A DNA stretch of 52,552 nucleotides from Actinomadura geliboluensis (GTDB taxonomy: Bacteria > Actinomycetota > Actinomycetes > Streptosporangiales > Streptosporangiaceae): assembly GCF_005889745.1 (NCBI RefSeq), contig NZ_VCKZ01000009.1:1-52552 (forward strand), in the 5' to 3' direction. Under the pieces are notes generated by a model. That model ran no database searches. It had not been told where the DNA came from and saw only the letters and a program-made list of their open reading frames with translations. Below, one piece after another: positions 1-8,692 of this stretch. The position numbers and the translations under genes are program-made. Numbering within the stretch: the stretch's first letter is position 1; each line of letters opens with the position of its first letter.

Positions 1-612
1 GGGACAGGGGAGGGGCCGCTCCGGCGGCGCCCACACCGCCTCCACCGGGTGCAGCGCGGCCTCGGTCTCCACGACGGGCGCGCCGCCGAGCAGCCGCGCC
101 CACGGGCCGGTGTCGGCGGTCGCGGACGCCGCGACCAGCCGCAGGTCGGGGCGCAGCGCCGCGCGGACGTCCAGCAGGAACGCCAGCGCGGTGTCGGCGT
201 CCAGGTGCCGCTCGTGGCACTCGTCCAGGATCACCGTGCCGACGCCGTCCAGCTCCGGGTCGGACTGCAGGCGCTGCAGCACCACGCCCGTCGTGACGAC
301 GTCGACGCGGGTGCCGGGGCGGTTCTCGCCGCGCACGGTGACGCCGACCGCGCCGCCGACGCGCTCGCCGAGGATCCAGGCCATCCGGCGGGCGGCGGCG
401 CGGGCCGCGAGCCGGCGCGGCTCCAGCACCAGCACCTTCCCGGCCGCAGGCGGGCCGCCGAGGGCGAGCCCGGCCAGGGCGAGCGGCACCAGGGTCGTCT
501 TGCCCGTGCCCGGCGGCGCCGACAGCACCGCGGCGCCGTGCCCGTCCAGCGCCGCGCGCAGCGCGGGGACGGCGCGGTGGACGGGCAGGTTCTCGGCGGC
601 GCTCAGCTGCAT
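1..612 (-). CDS. hrpB: ATP-dependent RNA helicase HrpB, N-terminal part (runs off the window edge)
   Basis: DEAH/DExH-box helicase of the HrpB family, reading from an ATG at 612 down to the window edge; only the first 204 codons are present. Residues 32-40 are the Walker A loop APPGTGKTT, residues 130-133 are the Walker B box DECH, and SAT (motif III) lies near residue 160. The order and spacing fit the first RecA-like domain of HrpB. In other bacteria HrpB proteins bind and hydrolyse ATP and are thought to remodel RNA; the cellular role here is inferred only from family. The start is the first in-frame ATG; no strong ribosome binding site is evident. The gene is divergent from the NERD protein gene at 901. 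Truncation is due to the window, not to mutation. Confidence 0.9.
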   Translation of the reverse strand, partial: MQLSAAENLPVHRAVPALRAALDGHGAAVLSAPPGTGKTTLVPLALAGLALGGPPAAGKVLVLEPRRLAARAAARRMAWILGERVGGAVGVTVRGENRPGTRVDVVTTGVVLQRLQSDPELDGVGTVILDECHERHLDADTALAFLLDVRAALRPDLRLVAASATADTGPWARLLGGAPVVETEAALHPVEAVWAPPERPLPCP

Positions 613-663
613 CGCCCCAGTCTGCCCGCCCCGCCCGCCGCAGCGGAAATCCATTGCACCGAA

Positions 664-704
664 AAAGGCTCTGTTCGTTGCGGTGATACTTGCATCGAGC
701 CTTT
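664..704. repeat. 8-bp inverted repeat in the hrpB/NERD divergent spacer
   Basis: AAAGGCTC at 664-671 is repeated as its complement GAGCCTTT at 697-704, with 25 bases between. It sits about 55 bases upstream of the hrpB start, where an operator or mRNA leader stem could lie. Function is not known. Confidence 0.3.
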
Positions 705-900
705 CATTGCATTCTCCGGGACGTTCCGGATTCTTCCCGCCTCTCCCCCCTCCCAATCCTGGCGAAAGAGCAGGTGAGCAATGACTTCAAGCCCCGGAAC
801 TGACTTGGCAGTTTGATATAAGTCACCTTGCGAAGTGTGGCGCAAATCGCATCGGCGTCCCCATAATGATGGCGTCATCGCAGGTGCTGGGAGGTTCGGC

Positions 901-1668
901 ATGTTCGGCAGCTCCATCTACCTCAGGGACAGGCCGGCGTTCACCGGCGGTTCGCCGCAGGCGGTGTACGAGGAGCTCTGGCAGCGCGGCCGAAAAGGGA
1001 GATTGCGGACCCGCGCATTTCTGGCCGCGGCGACGCTCATACTGTGCGGACTGCTCGTCAACCCGCTATTCGGAATCATCATGGCCGTTGCGGTGGCGTC
1101 CGCAGACGTGTTCGTCCATTGGCGCGTGTACCACTCGTCCCGGGTATGGCGGCTCGGGCTGCGCGGCGACGAGCGCATGAACCGGGTGCTGCGCTACACA
1201 CTGGAGCGCAACGGCCACCGCGTGCTGCACGCCCGGACCGTCCCCGGCCACGGCACCGCCGACCAGCTCGTCATCGGGCCGGGCGGGCTCTGGCTCGTCC
1301 ACAACGAGGCATGGCACCCCGACGCGGAGATCTCCCACCACGGCGGCAAGCTGTTCATCGACGGCCGCACCCAGTCCAAGCTGGTCGGCGCGCTGACGGC
1401 GCGGGCCGAGGCCGCCGCCGTGGCGGTCTCCCGCGTCGCCGAGGTCCCGGTGGAGGTGACGCCCGTGCTCGCCGTGCACGGCGGCGACCTCGTCCGCACC
1501 CCGTTCGCCGCCGACGGCATCGTGTTCGCGCCGCCGCTGAAACTGGTCCGCTGGATGCGCCGCAACCCCACCGCCGACCTGTCGCCCGACGAGGTCGAGG
1601 CGATCATGCGCGCCGCCGTGCAGGCCCTCCCGATCGGCGGCCGGTCGTCGCTGTCCGCGGCGGCCTAG
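901..1668 (+). CDS. NERD-domain membrane protein
   Basis: A 255-residue protein with two closely spaced hydrophobic segments around residues 36-70, followed by a cytoplasmic domain that matches the NERD (nuclease-related) fold in its conserved early part: a helix ending in GDERMNRVL, then strands containing TADQLVIGPGGLWLV. NERD domains are distant relatives of restriction-endonuclease folds and occur in actinobacterial membrane proteins of unknown role. The ATG at 901 is chosen because GGGAGG lies at 889-894, six bases upstream; a longer frame open from 835 lacks such a site. No operon partner: the next genes downstream are on the opposite strand. Confidence 0.75.
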   Translation: MFGSSIYLRDRPAFTGGSPQAVYEELWQRGRKGRLRTRAFLAAATLILCGLLVNPLFGIIMAVAVASADVFVHWRVYHSSRVWRLGLRGDERMNRVLRYTLERNGHRVLHARTVPGHGTADQLVIGPGGLWLVHNEAWHPDAEISHHGGKLFIDGRTQSKLVGALTARAEAAAVAVSRVAEVPVEVTPVLAVHGGDLVRTPFAADGIVFAPPLKLVRWMRRNPTADLSPDEVEAIMRAAVQALPIGGRSSLSAAA

Positions 1669-1729
1669 GCGGCGGGCCCCGCCGCCGGAAGGGGCAGCGA
1701 TGACCACCCGACACCTGTGGCCGGAGGGC

Positions 1730-2302
1730 TCACACGCCGCCGCTCACAGGGCGCCCACCGCCCGCGCGGGTTCCGCCGCCCGCGCGGGCGGTGCGGCGCA
1801 GCCACCACAGGCCCACGACCGGCAGCACCAGCGGGACGAACCCGTAGCCGCGCCCGTACAGGGACCAGACGGTCTCGTCGGGGAACGCGGCGGAGTCGGC
1901 GAGGCTCAGCGTGCCCACCACCAGCACCCCGGCGAGCTCGGTCGAGCAGGCCGCGACGGCGACCCGGAACGAGGTGCGGCCGCCGCGGGCCAGCGCCACC
2001 GTCGCCAGGACGTAGACGGCCGCGGCGAACGCCGACAGCGCGTAGGCCAGCGGCGCCTCGGAGTACTGGGTGGCGATCTGCACCGCCGCCCGCGCACCGG
2101 CCGCGAGCGCGAAGATCGCGTAGACGGCGACCAGCAGCCGTCCCGGCCCGCCCGCGGTCCCGGGCCGGGACCCGCCACCCGTGCGGGCGGGGGCGCCGGC
2201 GCGGGCGCCGCCGTCCGCGCGGGCCCCGGGCCGGACGGACTCGCCCCCGGCCCGCTCAGCCCGCTCGGCCCGCTCGGCGCGCGTTCTTTCGGGCTCAGAC
2301 AC
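1730..2302 (-). CDS. actinobacterial integral membrane protein, hypothetical
   Basis: A 190-residue protein with a disordered Arg/Ala/Gly-rich first 55 residues and then about four hydrophobic segments (from residue 56 to about 165), ending in a Gly-rich tail. Topology suggests a small four-helix inner-membrane protein with a long cytoplasmic N-terminus. Translation starts at a GTG (2302) that lies inside the end of the preceding gene, an 8-base overlap, so the two are probably translationally coupled. I do not recognise a named family. The two products may form a complex. Confidence 0.6.
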   Translation of the reverse strand: MSEPERTRAERAERAERAGGESVRPGARADGGARAGAPARTGGGSRPGTAGGPGRLLVAVYAIFALAAGARAAVQIATQYSEAPLAYALSAFAAAVYVLATVALARGGRTSFRVAVAACSTELAGVLVVGTLSLADSAAFPDETVWSLYGRGYGFVPLVLPVVGLWWLRRTARAGGGTRAGGGRPVSGGV

Positions 2303-2660
2303 CGCTACCGCTCCACAACTGGTCCATCCGGACGACCATGACGGCCACGGCCACCCCCGCGACGACGATGACGGCGGCCCCCCACCGGGTGCGCTCCAGC
2401 AGCCCCCATCCGGCGCCCGCGACGGGGATCAGCAGCGAGCCCAGCAGGTAGCCGACGAAGGTGGCGGTGCCGTCCGGCCCCTCGCCGCCCGACAGCTTCA
2501 CGAACGCGACGACCGCCTGCGCGATCAGCAGCGCCTCCAGCGCGCCGAGCGCGATCAGGTGCCCGAGGTCCATCGCCCGGTTGCGCAGCGCCGACACCAG
2601 CGCGTAAACGGCGGTCAGCAGCGCCACCACGATGATCACGGTGCCCAGGACGTCGGTCAC
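2295..2660 (-). CDS. small integral membrane protein, hypothetical
   Basis: A 121-residue protein with four predicted transmembrane segments: residues about 5-25, 33-55, 65-88 and 92-112. The sequence between segments is short, and the C-terminus ends in a polar dozen residues. The start codon is GTG at 2660. The gene is the first of a two-gene minus-strand unit with the membrane protein at 1730-2302. The layout resembles small cation/proton antiporter accessory subunits, but no diagnostic motif is visible, so I leave the function open. Confidence 0.6.
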   Translation of the reverse strand: MTDVLGTVIIVVALLTAVYALVSALRNRAMDLGHLIALGALEALLIAQAVVAFVKLSGGEGPDGTATFVGYLLGSLLIPVAGAGWGLLERTRWGAAVIVVAGVAVAVMVVRMDQLWSGSGV

Positions 2661-2691
2661 GGAACGAGAGTACTACCGGCCGTAGAGCACA

Positions 2692-2730
2692 GCGGAATCG
2701 CCTTGGCCCCGGGGCGGAATCGCTTTGGCC
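2692..2730. repeat. 17-bp direct repeat, 22-bp period
   Basis: GCGGAATCGCCTTGGCC at 2692-2708 recurs at 2714-2730 with one change (C to T at position 11). The copies are 22 bases apart, two turns of B-DNA, in the promoter region between the divergent membrane-protein and phosphatase genes. This is consistent with a tandem repressor or activator site, but no regulator is identified. Confidence 0.5.
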
Positions 2731-2781
2731 GCACGGCGGGAAGCGCGCACGGGCACCGGCCCGCCCCCGGGACATGGCAGC

Positions 2782-3549
2782 ATGGCGGGCGTGAGAGCGC
2801 TGCAGTGGCTGAACCTGACCCGGCACGGTGAGAGCACCGGCAACCTCGCCTACCAGGCCGTCCTCGGCACCGATGCCGAAGAGGCCGGCATCACCGAACG
2901 CGACGCCGACATCCCCCTGTCCGACACCGGCCGCGCCCAGGCCGCCACCCTCGGCCGCTGGCTCGCCGCGCTCCCCGAGGACGAGCGCCCGACGCACGTC
3001 ATCGCCTCCCCCTACCTGCGCACCGTCGACACCGCCGAGATCGCCCTCGCGCAGACCTCCTACGCCGCCCCGCGGCACCCCGGCGGCCCCCGGCTGCGGG
3101 TCGACGAGCGGCTCCGCGACCGCGAGCAGGGCGTCCTGCAGGGCCTCACCGCCCTCGGCGTCCGCCGCCGGTTCCCCGCCGAGGCCGCCCGGCTGGACCA
3201 GCTCGGCAAGTTCTACTACCGCCCGCCCGGCGGGGAGTCGTGGGCCGACCTCGCGCTGCGGCTGCGCAGCTTCTACCGCGACCTGGAGGCCGACGCCCCC
3301 GGCGGCCGCGTCCTCGTCGTCACCCACGACGCGATCATCGTCATGACCCGCTACCTGGTGGAGGACCTCACCGAGGCCGAGATCATGCGGATCGAGAAGG
3401 AACCCGTCGGCAACGCCTCGGTCACCCGCTGGCGCGGCGACGGCTCCGGCCTCCAGGCCGTCTGCTACAACGACTGCGCCCACCTGACCGGCCTCGGCGC
3501 GCCGCCCCCCGCGGCCCCCGCGGAGCCGCGCTCTACAGCTCGCCGCTGA
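2782..3549 (+). CDS. histidine phosphatase family protein (phosphoglycerate-mutase-like)
   Basis: A 255-residue member of the histidine phosphatase superfamily. The signature LTRHGEST lies near residues 12-19 and carries the nucleophilic histidine; the second catalytic histidine is in the VVTHDA stretch near residue 183, and ASPYLRTVDTA supplies the usual second arginine. Family members hydrolyse phosphomonoesters or transfer phosphate between hydroxyls; the substrate here is unknown. The start is ATG 2782, with GTG 2791 three codons later as an alternative; neither has a strong ribosome binding site. The 3' end overlaps the end of the convergent GAF regulator gene by 17 bases (3533-3549). 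Confidence 0.85.
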   Translation: MAGVRALQWLNLTRHGESTGNLAYQAVLGTDAEEAGITERDADIPLSDTGRAQAATLGRWLAALPEDERPTHVIASPYLRTVDTAEIALAQTSYAAPRHPGGPRLRVDERLRDREQGVLQGLTALGVRRRFPAEAARLDQLGKFYYRPPGGESWADLALRLRSFYRDLEADAPGGRVLVVTHDAIIVMTRYLVEDLTEAEIMRIEKEPVGNASVTRWRGDGSGLQAVCYNDCAHLTGLGAPPPAAPAEPRSTARR

Positions 3550-4987
3550 GCAGCCGGTCGCTGCGCGAGGCGACCGCGGCCCGCCGCGGATCGCCCGCGG
3601 GCAGCATCGCGCGCAGCCGCTCCAGCGCCTCCAGGTCGGCGCGGCCCGGCTCGGTCTGCGCGTAGGCCCACAGCGTCTCGGCGCCGCCGCGGTCGAGCAC
3701 CTGCCGCCGCACCCGCACCGCCAGCTCGTCGCGCTCCGCGCGGATCGCCGGCGCGTCCGAACGGGGCAGCAGCTCGCCCCCGTACAGCCGCACCGCGCCG
3801 CCGGCGTCGCCGTCGTCCAGCAGCCGCCGGACCGTGATGAAGTCGGCCTCGACCGCGCAGCCGAGCCGGTACGGGCGGGCCCTGACGATGTCGCCGAACT
3901 GCTGGCGGAGCCGGTGGATCTCCGGCCGCACGGTCGCCGGGCTGCCGTCGTCGCCGTACAGGCACAGCGAGAGCCGGTCGCCGCTCAGCCCGCGCGGATG
4001 CAGCGCCAGCAGCGCGAGGATCTCGGCGTGCCGCAGCGTCAGCTCGAAGCGCCGCCCGTCCAGCAGCGCGTGCGGCTGCCCGTCGCCGAGCAGCGACAGC
4101 GCCAGCAGCGGCCCGTCGCCGGCGGCCGGCCGGGCCGCCGGCGCCGCCTCCGCGCCGGGGTCGGGGACCACCCGCGCGCCGACCCGGTCGGCCGACCGCA
4201 GCAGGAACGCCTCGCCGAGCGGCTCGGCGACGGCGACGCGGCCGTCCGGCAGCGCGACCGTCCCGCCGGGCTCGGGGACGGCCAGCCGCAGCCCGCGCAG
4301 CCCGGCCGCGCCCGCCGCCAGCACCCGGCCGGTGGCGGTCACCAGCAGGCCGCCCCCGCCGAGCCCGCGCAGGTGCGGCAGCAGCCGCTCGCGCAGCCGC
4401 TCGTCCCGCACCAGCATCTCGTTCTCCAGCCGCGACTCGGCCAGCCGCGCCGCGGCGGCCACCAGCGCGACGGTCGCCGGATGCAGCGCCGCCACGGTCG
4501 CGCTGACGTCGATGCACCCCACCACCCGCGCCGAGTCGGGGTCGATGATCGGCGCGCCCGCGCACGACCAGCGGTGCAGGACGTGCGCGACGTGCTCGGC
4601 GGCGTAGACGTACTCCGGCCGGCCCGCGGCGATCGCGGTGCCGATCCCGTTGGTGCCGACCGCGTCCTCCGCCCAGCGGAACCCCTCGGTCAGCCCGATC
4701 GCGTCGGCGGCCCGGCGCGCGGCCGGCGGGCCCTGCGTCCACAGCACGTGCCCGTCCGCGTCGGTGATCACCATCAGGTGCTCGGTCTCGTCCGCGACCC
4801 GCCGCAGCAGCGACTCCAGCATCGGCAGGTGCGGCTGCAGGGGGTGGACGTCGCGGGCGTCGGCGAGGACGTCCCGCTCGTACACCAGCGGCGCCGCCTG
4901 CACGCCCGCGTCGACGCCCGCGTCCCGGGAGCGCCGCCAGGACTCGGAGATGGGCAGGCGGACGGCCACCGGATCGCGCACCACCAT
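3533..4987 (-). CDS. GAF-domain sensor fused to a winged-helix/BTAD-like output region
   Basis: A 484-residue regulator. The N-terminal part (residues about 10-170) has the layout of the GAF sensor of AcoR-type regulators: a SWRRSRDAGV opening, then VADETEHLMVITDADG, then the AVGTNGIGTAI motif. Unlike AcoR there is no AAA+ sigma-54 domain. The C-terminal part (about 300-480) begins with a short winged-helix segment (LRHAEILALLALHP) and continues with YGDDGSPATVRPEIHRLRQQFG, reminiscent of OmpR-type/BTAD regulators. Related actinobacterial GAF proteins often lie beside aldehyde dehydrogenases, but none is present here. ATG 4987 follows a GGGGGAAGGGA ribosome binding site. It probably senses a small molecule and controls the divergent spacer. 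Confidence 0.75.
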   Translation of the reverse strand: MVVRDPVAVRLPISESWRRSRDAGVDAGVQAAPLVYERDVLADARDVHPLQPHLPMLESLLRRVADETEHLMVITDADGHVLWTQGPPAARRAADAIGLTEGFRWAEDAVGTNGIGTAIAAGRPEYVYAAEHVAHVLHRWSCAGAPIIDPDSARVVGCIDVSATVAALHPATVALVAAAARLAESRLENEMLVRDERLRERLLPHLRGLGGGGLLVTATGRVLAAGAAGLRGLRLAVPEPGGTVALPDGRVAVAEPLGEAFLLRSADRVGARVVPDPGAEAAPAARPAAGDGPLLALSLLGDGQPHALLDGRRFELTLRHAEILALLALHPRGLSGDRLSLCLYGDDGSPATVRPEIHRLRQQFGDIVRARPYRLGCAVEADFITVRRLLDDGDAGGAVRLYGGELLPRSDAPAIRAERDELAVRVRRQVLDRGGAETLWAYAQTEPGRADLEALERLRAMLPAGDPRRAAVASRSDRLLSGEL

Positions 4988-5287
4988 CAGTCCCTTCCCC
5001 CGGAGAGAACCTCGGCCGGTCCGAGGATCCGCCCCCCGCGGGGTTCGGCGCAACCGATTCCACGGATCCCGCACGGCCGGATGGGGACACGCTCCGTGAG
5101 CATCCGGTCGCAACGTGCATGCAACCTGGGGACGCCTACCGTTACCGGCGGCTGGGAGACGAAGGGCCATCCTGTGGGTCCCGCCGCCCCGTCCGCGCAT
5201 CCGGGGGGAATGCGCGCGGGGCGGCGGGCCGGAACGACCCACCGGGCGCGGGGGGCTCCCGGCCGCTACGGGGAGGACCGACCGCAC
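4988..5287. other. 300-bp divergent intergenic region
   Basis: It separates the GAF regulator (left, minus strand) from the small Cys-motif gene (right). It contains the perfect palindrome TGCATGCA at 5116-5123 flanked by GCAAC repeats at 5110-5114 and 5121-5125, and a Shine-Dalgarno GGGGAGG at 5270-5276 for the right-hand gene. The GCAAC cluster is a possible regulator site; I see no clear -35/-10 pair. Confidence 0.3.
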
Positions 5288-5464
5288 ATGCTCTGCCTGA
5301 CCTGCCACCGCGTCCGCCCGGCGCTCAGCCGCGCGGACTACACCGCCGAACGCGCCTGGCTCATCGTCCGCCGGGGCCTTTGCACCTGCGCCGTGCCGCC
5401 GCCGGCGGCGGGCCGGACGCGCCGCCCGCCGGCCGCCCGGAGGCGCGCCCGGACGCCGAAATAA
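5288..5464 (+). CDS. small Cys-motif protein, hypothetical
   Basis: A 58-residue basic protein. The first half contains a CxxC pair (residues 3 and 6) and a CxC pair (CTC near residue 35), which could bind one zinc ion; the second half is Arg/Pro-rich and probably disordered. ATG 5288 follows GGGGAGG at 5270-5276, 11 bases upstream. It is divergent from the GAF regulator. I do not recognise the family; the defined start site and Cys pattern favour a real gene, but the short length leaves doubt. Confidence 0.45.
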   Translation: MLCLTCHRVRPALSRADYTAERAWLIVRRGLCTCAVPPPAAGRTRRPPAARRRARTPK

Positions 5465-5547
5465 ACATCCGGGTTCACAAAATGTTCACGCTCGGTTCGC
5501 CTACAGTTTAAGGAGATTCCGCCCGACCGGCCCCTGGAGGGAGCGCC

Positions 5548-6114
5548 ATGACCGTGATCCCGGGTCTCGTCCGCCGCGCCGCCGCCGAGGCGGAGCGCCA
5601 TCTGCGCGAGGGCGTCGGCCTGCTCGCCAAGGTGGGACGGGATCTGGAACGGTCGGTGGAGCTGGGCCGGCTGCTCCCCGCACTCGTCGAGCGCATCGCG
5701 ATCCTAGAGCAGACCGTCCGCGACCAGGACGCCGAGCTGCGCACCGTCCGCACCGAGCTCGACTCCCTCGTCGGGCAGCTCAACGACCGGCTGCTGCCGC
5801 GCATCGACGAGCGGATGGACGACACCGAGCGCGACCTGGCCGCCGTCGCCACCAGCCTCATCCGCACCGGCCGCGACACCGCCGGCCACGGCGCCCGGCT
5901 GGACACCGCCGAGCGGCGCCTCGGTGAGCTGCGCACCAAGGTCGCCCAGCTGGAGCAGCGCACCGGGCTCTGGCGCGACCTGCAGTCGACCGTGGCCAGG
6001 TTCGGCGACGACCTCGACGCCATGCGCGCCCGCATGGCGCTGCGCGCCGCCGAGCACCCGCCGGCCGACGCCGCGCCCGCGCCGGTGCAGAACATCACCG
6101 ACCGCCCGGCCTAG
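5548..6114 (+). CDS. coiled-coil protein, hypothetical
   Basis: A 188-residue protein made almost wholly of heptad-patterned helices: residues about 1-40 are amphipathic, 45-95 form a coiled coil (for example ERIAILEQTVRDQDAELRTV), and 100-165 form a second, with a Pro/Ala-rich tail. There is no signal peptide or membrane span. ATG 5548 is preceded by GGAGGGAGC. The length and composition resemble actinobacterial polar or phasin-like coiled-coil proteins, but no named family is recognised. The next gene starts 63 bases downstream on the same strand and may be co-transcribed. Confidence 0.7.
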   Translation: MTVIPGLVRRAAAEAERHLREGVGLLAKVGRDLERSVELGRLLPALVERIAILEQTVRDQDAELRTVRTELDSLVGQLNDRLLPRIDERMDDTERDLAAVATSLIRTGRDTAGHGARLDTAERRLGELRTKVAQLEQRTGLWRDLQSTVARFGDDLDAMRARMALRAAEHPPADAAPAPVQNITDRPA

Positions 6115-6177
6115 CGATCGGCGGGCCCCGCTGGGCCGGCGATCCGGCGGGCCGCCGCCGTCCGGGAGAATGGGCGC

Positions 6178-7233
6178 ATGACTCACCCGCCCGAGACCCC
6201 TCCCGCCGCGCGCGGTTTCGCCAGCGACAACCAGGCGAGCGTCCACCCCGACGTCCTCGCCGCCCTCGCCGAGGTCAACACCGGGCACCAGCCCGCCTAC
6301 GGCGACGACGCGGTCACCGGCCGGCTCCGCGCGGTCGTCCGGCGGCACTTCGGCGACCGCGCCGAGGTGTACCCGGTGTTCAACGGGACGGGCGCGAACG
6401 TGGTGTCGCTGCAGGCGATGTCGGAGCGGTGGAGCTCGGTCGTGTGCCCGGAGTCGGCGCACATCAACACCGACGAGTGCGGCGCCGCCGAGAAGATCGC
6501 CGGGCTGAAGCTGATCACCGTCCCGGCGCCGGACGGCAAGCTGACCCCCGGGCTGGTCGAGCGGTACGCGACCGGGTTCGGCAACGTCCAGCGGCGGCAG
6601 CCCGCCGTCGTGTCGATCACGCAGAGCACCGAGCTCGGCACCGTATACACGGCGGAGGAGACCGCGGCCGTCGCGGCGGCGGCGCACGAGCGCGGCATGA
6701 CCGTGCACATGGACGGCGCCCGCATCGCGAACGCCGCCGCGTCCCTCGGCGTCCCGCTGCGCGCCCTCACCACCGACGCGGGCGTGGACGTGCTGTCGTT
6801 CGGCGGCACCAAGAACGGCCTGCTGCTCGGCGAGGCGATCGTCGTCCTGAACCCGGACGCCGTCCGCGGGGTGAGCTACCTGCGCAAGTCGAGCATGCAG
6901 CTGGCGTCGAAGATGCGGTACGTGTCGGCGCAGCTCGTCGCGCTGCTGGACGGCGACCTGTGGCTGCGCAACGCCGCGCCCGCCATCGCGTTGGCGGGCC
7001 GGCTGGAGGCCGCCGCCCGCGCCGTCCCCGGCGTGGAGATCACGCAGCCGGTGCAGGCGAACACCGTCTTCGCGGTCATCCCGAAGGACGTCGCGGAGCG
7101 GCTGCGCGAGCGATTCGCCTTCTACACCTGGGACGAGGCGACCGGCGAGGTCCGCTGGGTCTGCTCGTTCGACACCACCGAGCAGGACGTGGCCGCGTTC
7201 GCCGCCGCCCTCGCCGCCGAGATGCCGGGCTGA
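6178..7233 (+). CDS. ltaE: low-specificity L-threonine aldolase
   Basis: A 351-residue fold-type I PLP enzyme of the threonine aldolase/beta-eliminating lyase family. It cleaves L-threonine or L-allo-threonine to glycine and acetaldehyde in the cytoplasm. Diagnostic segments are FASDNQASVHPDVLAAL at the start, YGDD at residues 41-44, HMDGARIANA (aspartate 179 pairs with the PLP ring nitrogen), and LSFGGTKNG, where lysine 212 should form the internal aldimine. Length matches the family. It starts at ATG 6178, 63 bases after the coiled-coil gene. No regulatory signal is evident. Confidence 0.9.
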   Translation: MTHPPETPPAARGFASDNQASVHPDVLAALAEVNTGHQPAYGDDAVTGRLRAVVRRHFGDRAEVYPVFNGTGANVVSLQAMSERWSSVVCPESAHINTDECGAAEKIAGLKLITVPAPDGKLTPGLVERYATGFGNVQRRQPAVVSITQSTELGTVYTAEETAAVAAAAHERGMTVHMDGARIANAAASLGVPLRALTTDAGVDVLSFGGTKNGLLLGEAIVVLNPDAVRGVSYLRKSSMQLASKMRYVSAQLVALLDGDLWLRNAAPAIALAGRLEAAARAVPGVEITQPVQANTVFAVIPKDVAERLRERFAFYTWDEATGEVRWVCSFDTTEQDVAAFAAALAAEMPG

Positions 7234-7332
7234 CCGGCGGGTTCGTCCCGATCATCGAGAGCGCCCCGGCGGCCCCGCGGGCGGCGCGTTATCGTGTCAC
7301 CGAACAGCATTCGGTTACAGGAGGCGAGCCCG

Positions 7333-8526
7333 ATGGCCAACCGCACCTTCGTCGTCGGCGTGGGCATGACCAAGTTCGAGAAGCCCGGCTCCCGCGACTG
7401 GGAGTACCCCGACATGGCCAAGGAGGCCGTCGGCAAGGCCCTGGCGGACGCCGGCGTCGGCTACGACAAGATCGAGATGGCCTACGCGGGCTCCATGTAC
7501 GGGTCGATGGGCCAACGCGCCCTCTACGAGACCGGCATGACCGGCATCCCCGTCATGACCGTGATGAACGCGTGCGCGACCGGTTCCAGCGCGCTGTTCC
7601 TCGCCCGCCAGGCCGTCCGCGGCGGGCTCGCCGACTGCGCGCTCGCGCTCGGCATGGAGAAGATGAAGAAGGGCTCGCTCGGCGCCGGCGTCGGCGAGTC
7701 CAAGGTCACCATCATCGACCACCACCTGCGCTCCATGACCGCGGGCCGCGAGTGGGAGCTGGACAAGGCGCCCATGCCGCAGATGTTCGGCAACGCCGGC
7801 CGCGAGCACATGGAGAAGTACGGCTCCACTCCCGACCACTACGCGTGGATCGGCTGGAAGAACCACAAGCACTCGGTCAACAACCCGTACGCGCAGTTCC
7901 AGACCGAGTACTCGCTCGACGACGTCAAGAACGCCACGATGATCTTCGACCCGCTGACCAAGCTGCAGTGCTCCCCCACCTCCGACGGGGCCGGCGCCGC
8001 GCTCGTCGTCAGCGAGCGGTTCCTGGACGAGAACGACCTGTGGGACCAGGCCGTCGAGATCGCCGGGCACCACATCGCCACCGACACACCGCAGAGCTTC
8101 GAGGACCACTCCTCCATCCAGGTCGTCGGGTTCGGCGTCTCGCAGCAGGCCGCGCGCAAGGCCATGGACGAGGCGCAGGTCTCCATCGACGACGTCGACG
8201 TCATCGAGCTCCACGACTGCTTCAGCGCCAACGAGCTCATCACCTACGAGGCCCTCGGCATGGCCGAGGTCGGCGAGGGCCACAAGCTCATCGACGACCA
8301 GGCCACCACCTACGGCGGCAAGTGGGTCGTCAACCCCTCCGGCGGCCTGATCTCCAAGGGCCACCCCCTCGGCGCCACCGGCCTCGCCCAGTGCGCCGAG
8401 CTGACCTGGCAGCTGCGCGGCCAGGCCGACAAGCGCCAGGTCGAAGGCGCCCGCGTCGCCCTCCAGCACAACATCGGCCTCGGCAGCGCCTGCGCCGTGG
8501 CCGTCTACAAGCCCGCCACCGCCTGA
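7333..8526 (+). CDS. thiolase-family lipid-transfer protein (SCP-x thiolase type)
   Basis: A 397-residue non-decarboxylating thiolase of the SCP2/SCP-x thiolase class, annotated in actinobacteria as lipid-transfer protein. The active-site cysteine is residue 81 in NACATGSSA; the VIELHDCF and [11 protein letters not shown] motifs supply the two catalytic histidines expected of the class. It should cleave 3-oxoacyl-CoA, plausibly in fatty acid or sterol side-chain breakdown. ATG 7333 has AGGAGG just upstream (7318-7323); a longer in-frame opening at 7294 lacks one. A strong terminator follows 20 bases after the stop, so this is the end of its transcript. Confidence 0.9.
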   Translation: MANRTFVVGVGMTKFEKPGSRDWEYPDMAKEAVGKALADAGVGYDKIEMAYAGSMYGSMGQRALYETGMTGIPVMTVMNACATGSSALFLARQAVRGGLADCALALGMEKMKKGSLGAGVGESKVTIIDHHLRSMTAGREWELDKAPMPQMFGNAGREHMEKYGSTPDHYAWIGWKNHKHSVNNPYAQFQTEYSLDDVKNATMIFDPLTKLQCSPTSDGAGAALVVSERFLDENDLWDQAVEIAGHHIATDTPQSFEDHSSIQVVGFGVSQQAARKAMDEAQVSIDDVDVIELHDCFSANELITYEALGMAEVGEGHKLIDDQATTYGGKWVVNPSGGLISKGHPLGATGLAQCAELTWQLRGQADKRQVEGARVALQHNIGLGSACAVAVYKPATA

Positions 8527-8546
8527 CCTCGCTCAGAACACCCGCC

Positions 8547-8579
8547 GGGCGGGTGCGGAGGCCTCCTCCGCACCCGCCC
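8547..8579 (+). terminator. strong intrinsic terminator after the thiolase gene
   Basis: A perfect 15-bp stem (8547-8561 with 8565-8579) closes a 3-base loop, followed four bases later by TTTT at 8584-8587. It is the best Rho-independent terminator in the window. Confidence 0.85.
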
Positions 8580-8633
8580 GCCGCTTTTCCGGCACCGACT
8601 GCCGCCCGGCCATCGCGGGACGTGCGACAAAGC

Positions 8634-8661
8634 TTGATTCTTGTCTCAGCTTCGTTATGCT
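8634..8661 (+). promoter_or_regulatory. probable housekeeping promoter of the DUF2236 gene
   Basis: TTGATT (8634-8639) and TATGCT (8656-8661) are separated by 16 bases, matching the SigA/HrdB consensus at both boxes. Transcription should begin near 8668, about 25 bases before the ATG at 8693, leaving room for the GGAGG ribosome binding site at 8684-8688. Confidence 0.6.
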
Positions 8662-8692
8662 CGTGGTAAGCGATCACCGGCCTGGAGGTGCG

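Noticed and set aside
6429..8669. 746-codon open frame across threonine aldolase and thiolase genes
   Set aside because: It is a shadow of two clear, well-supported genes; composition is Arg/Gly/Ala-rich and no domain is seen.
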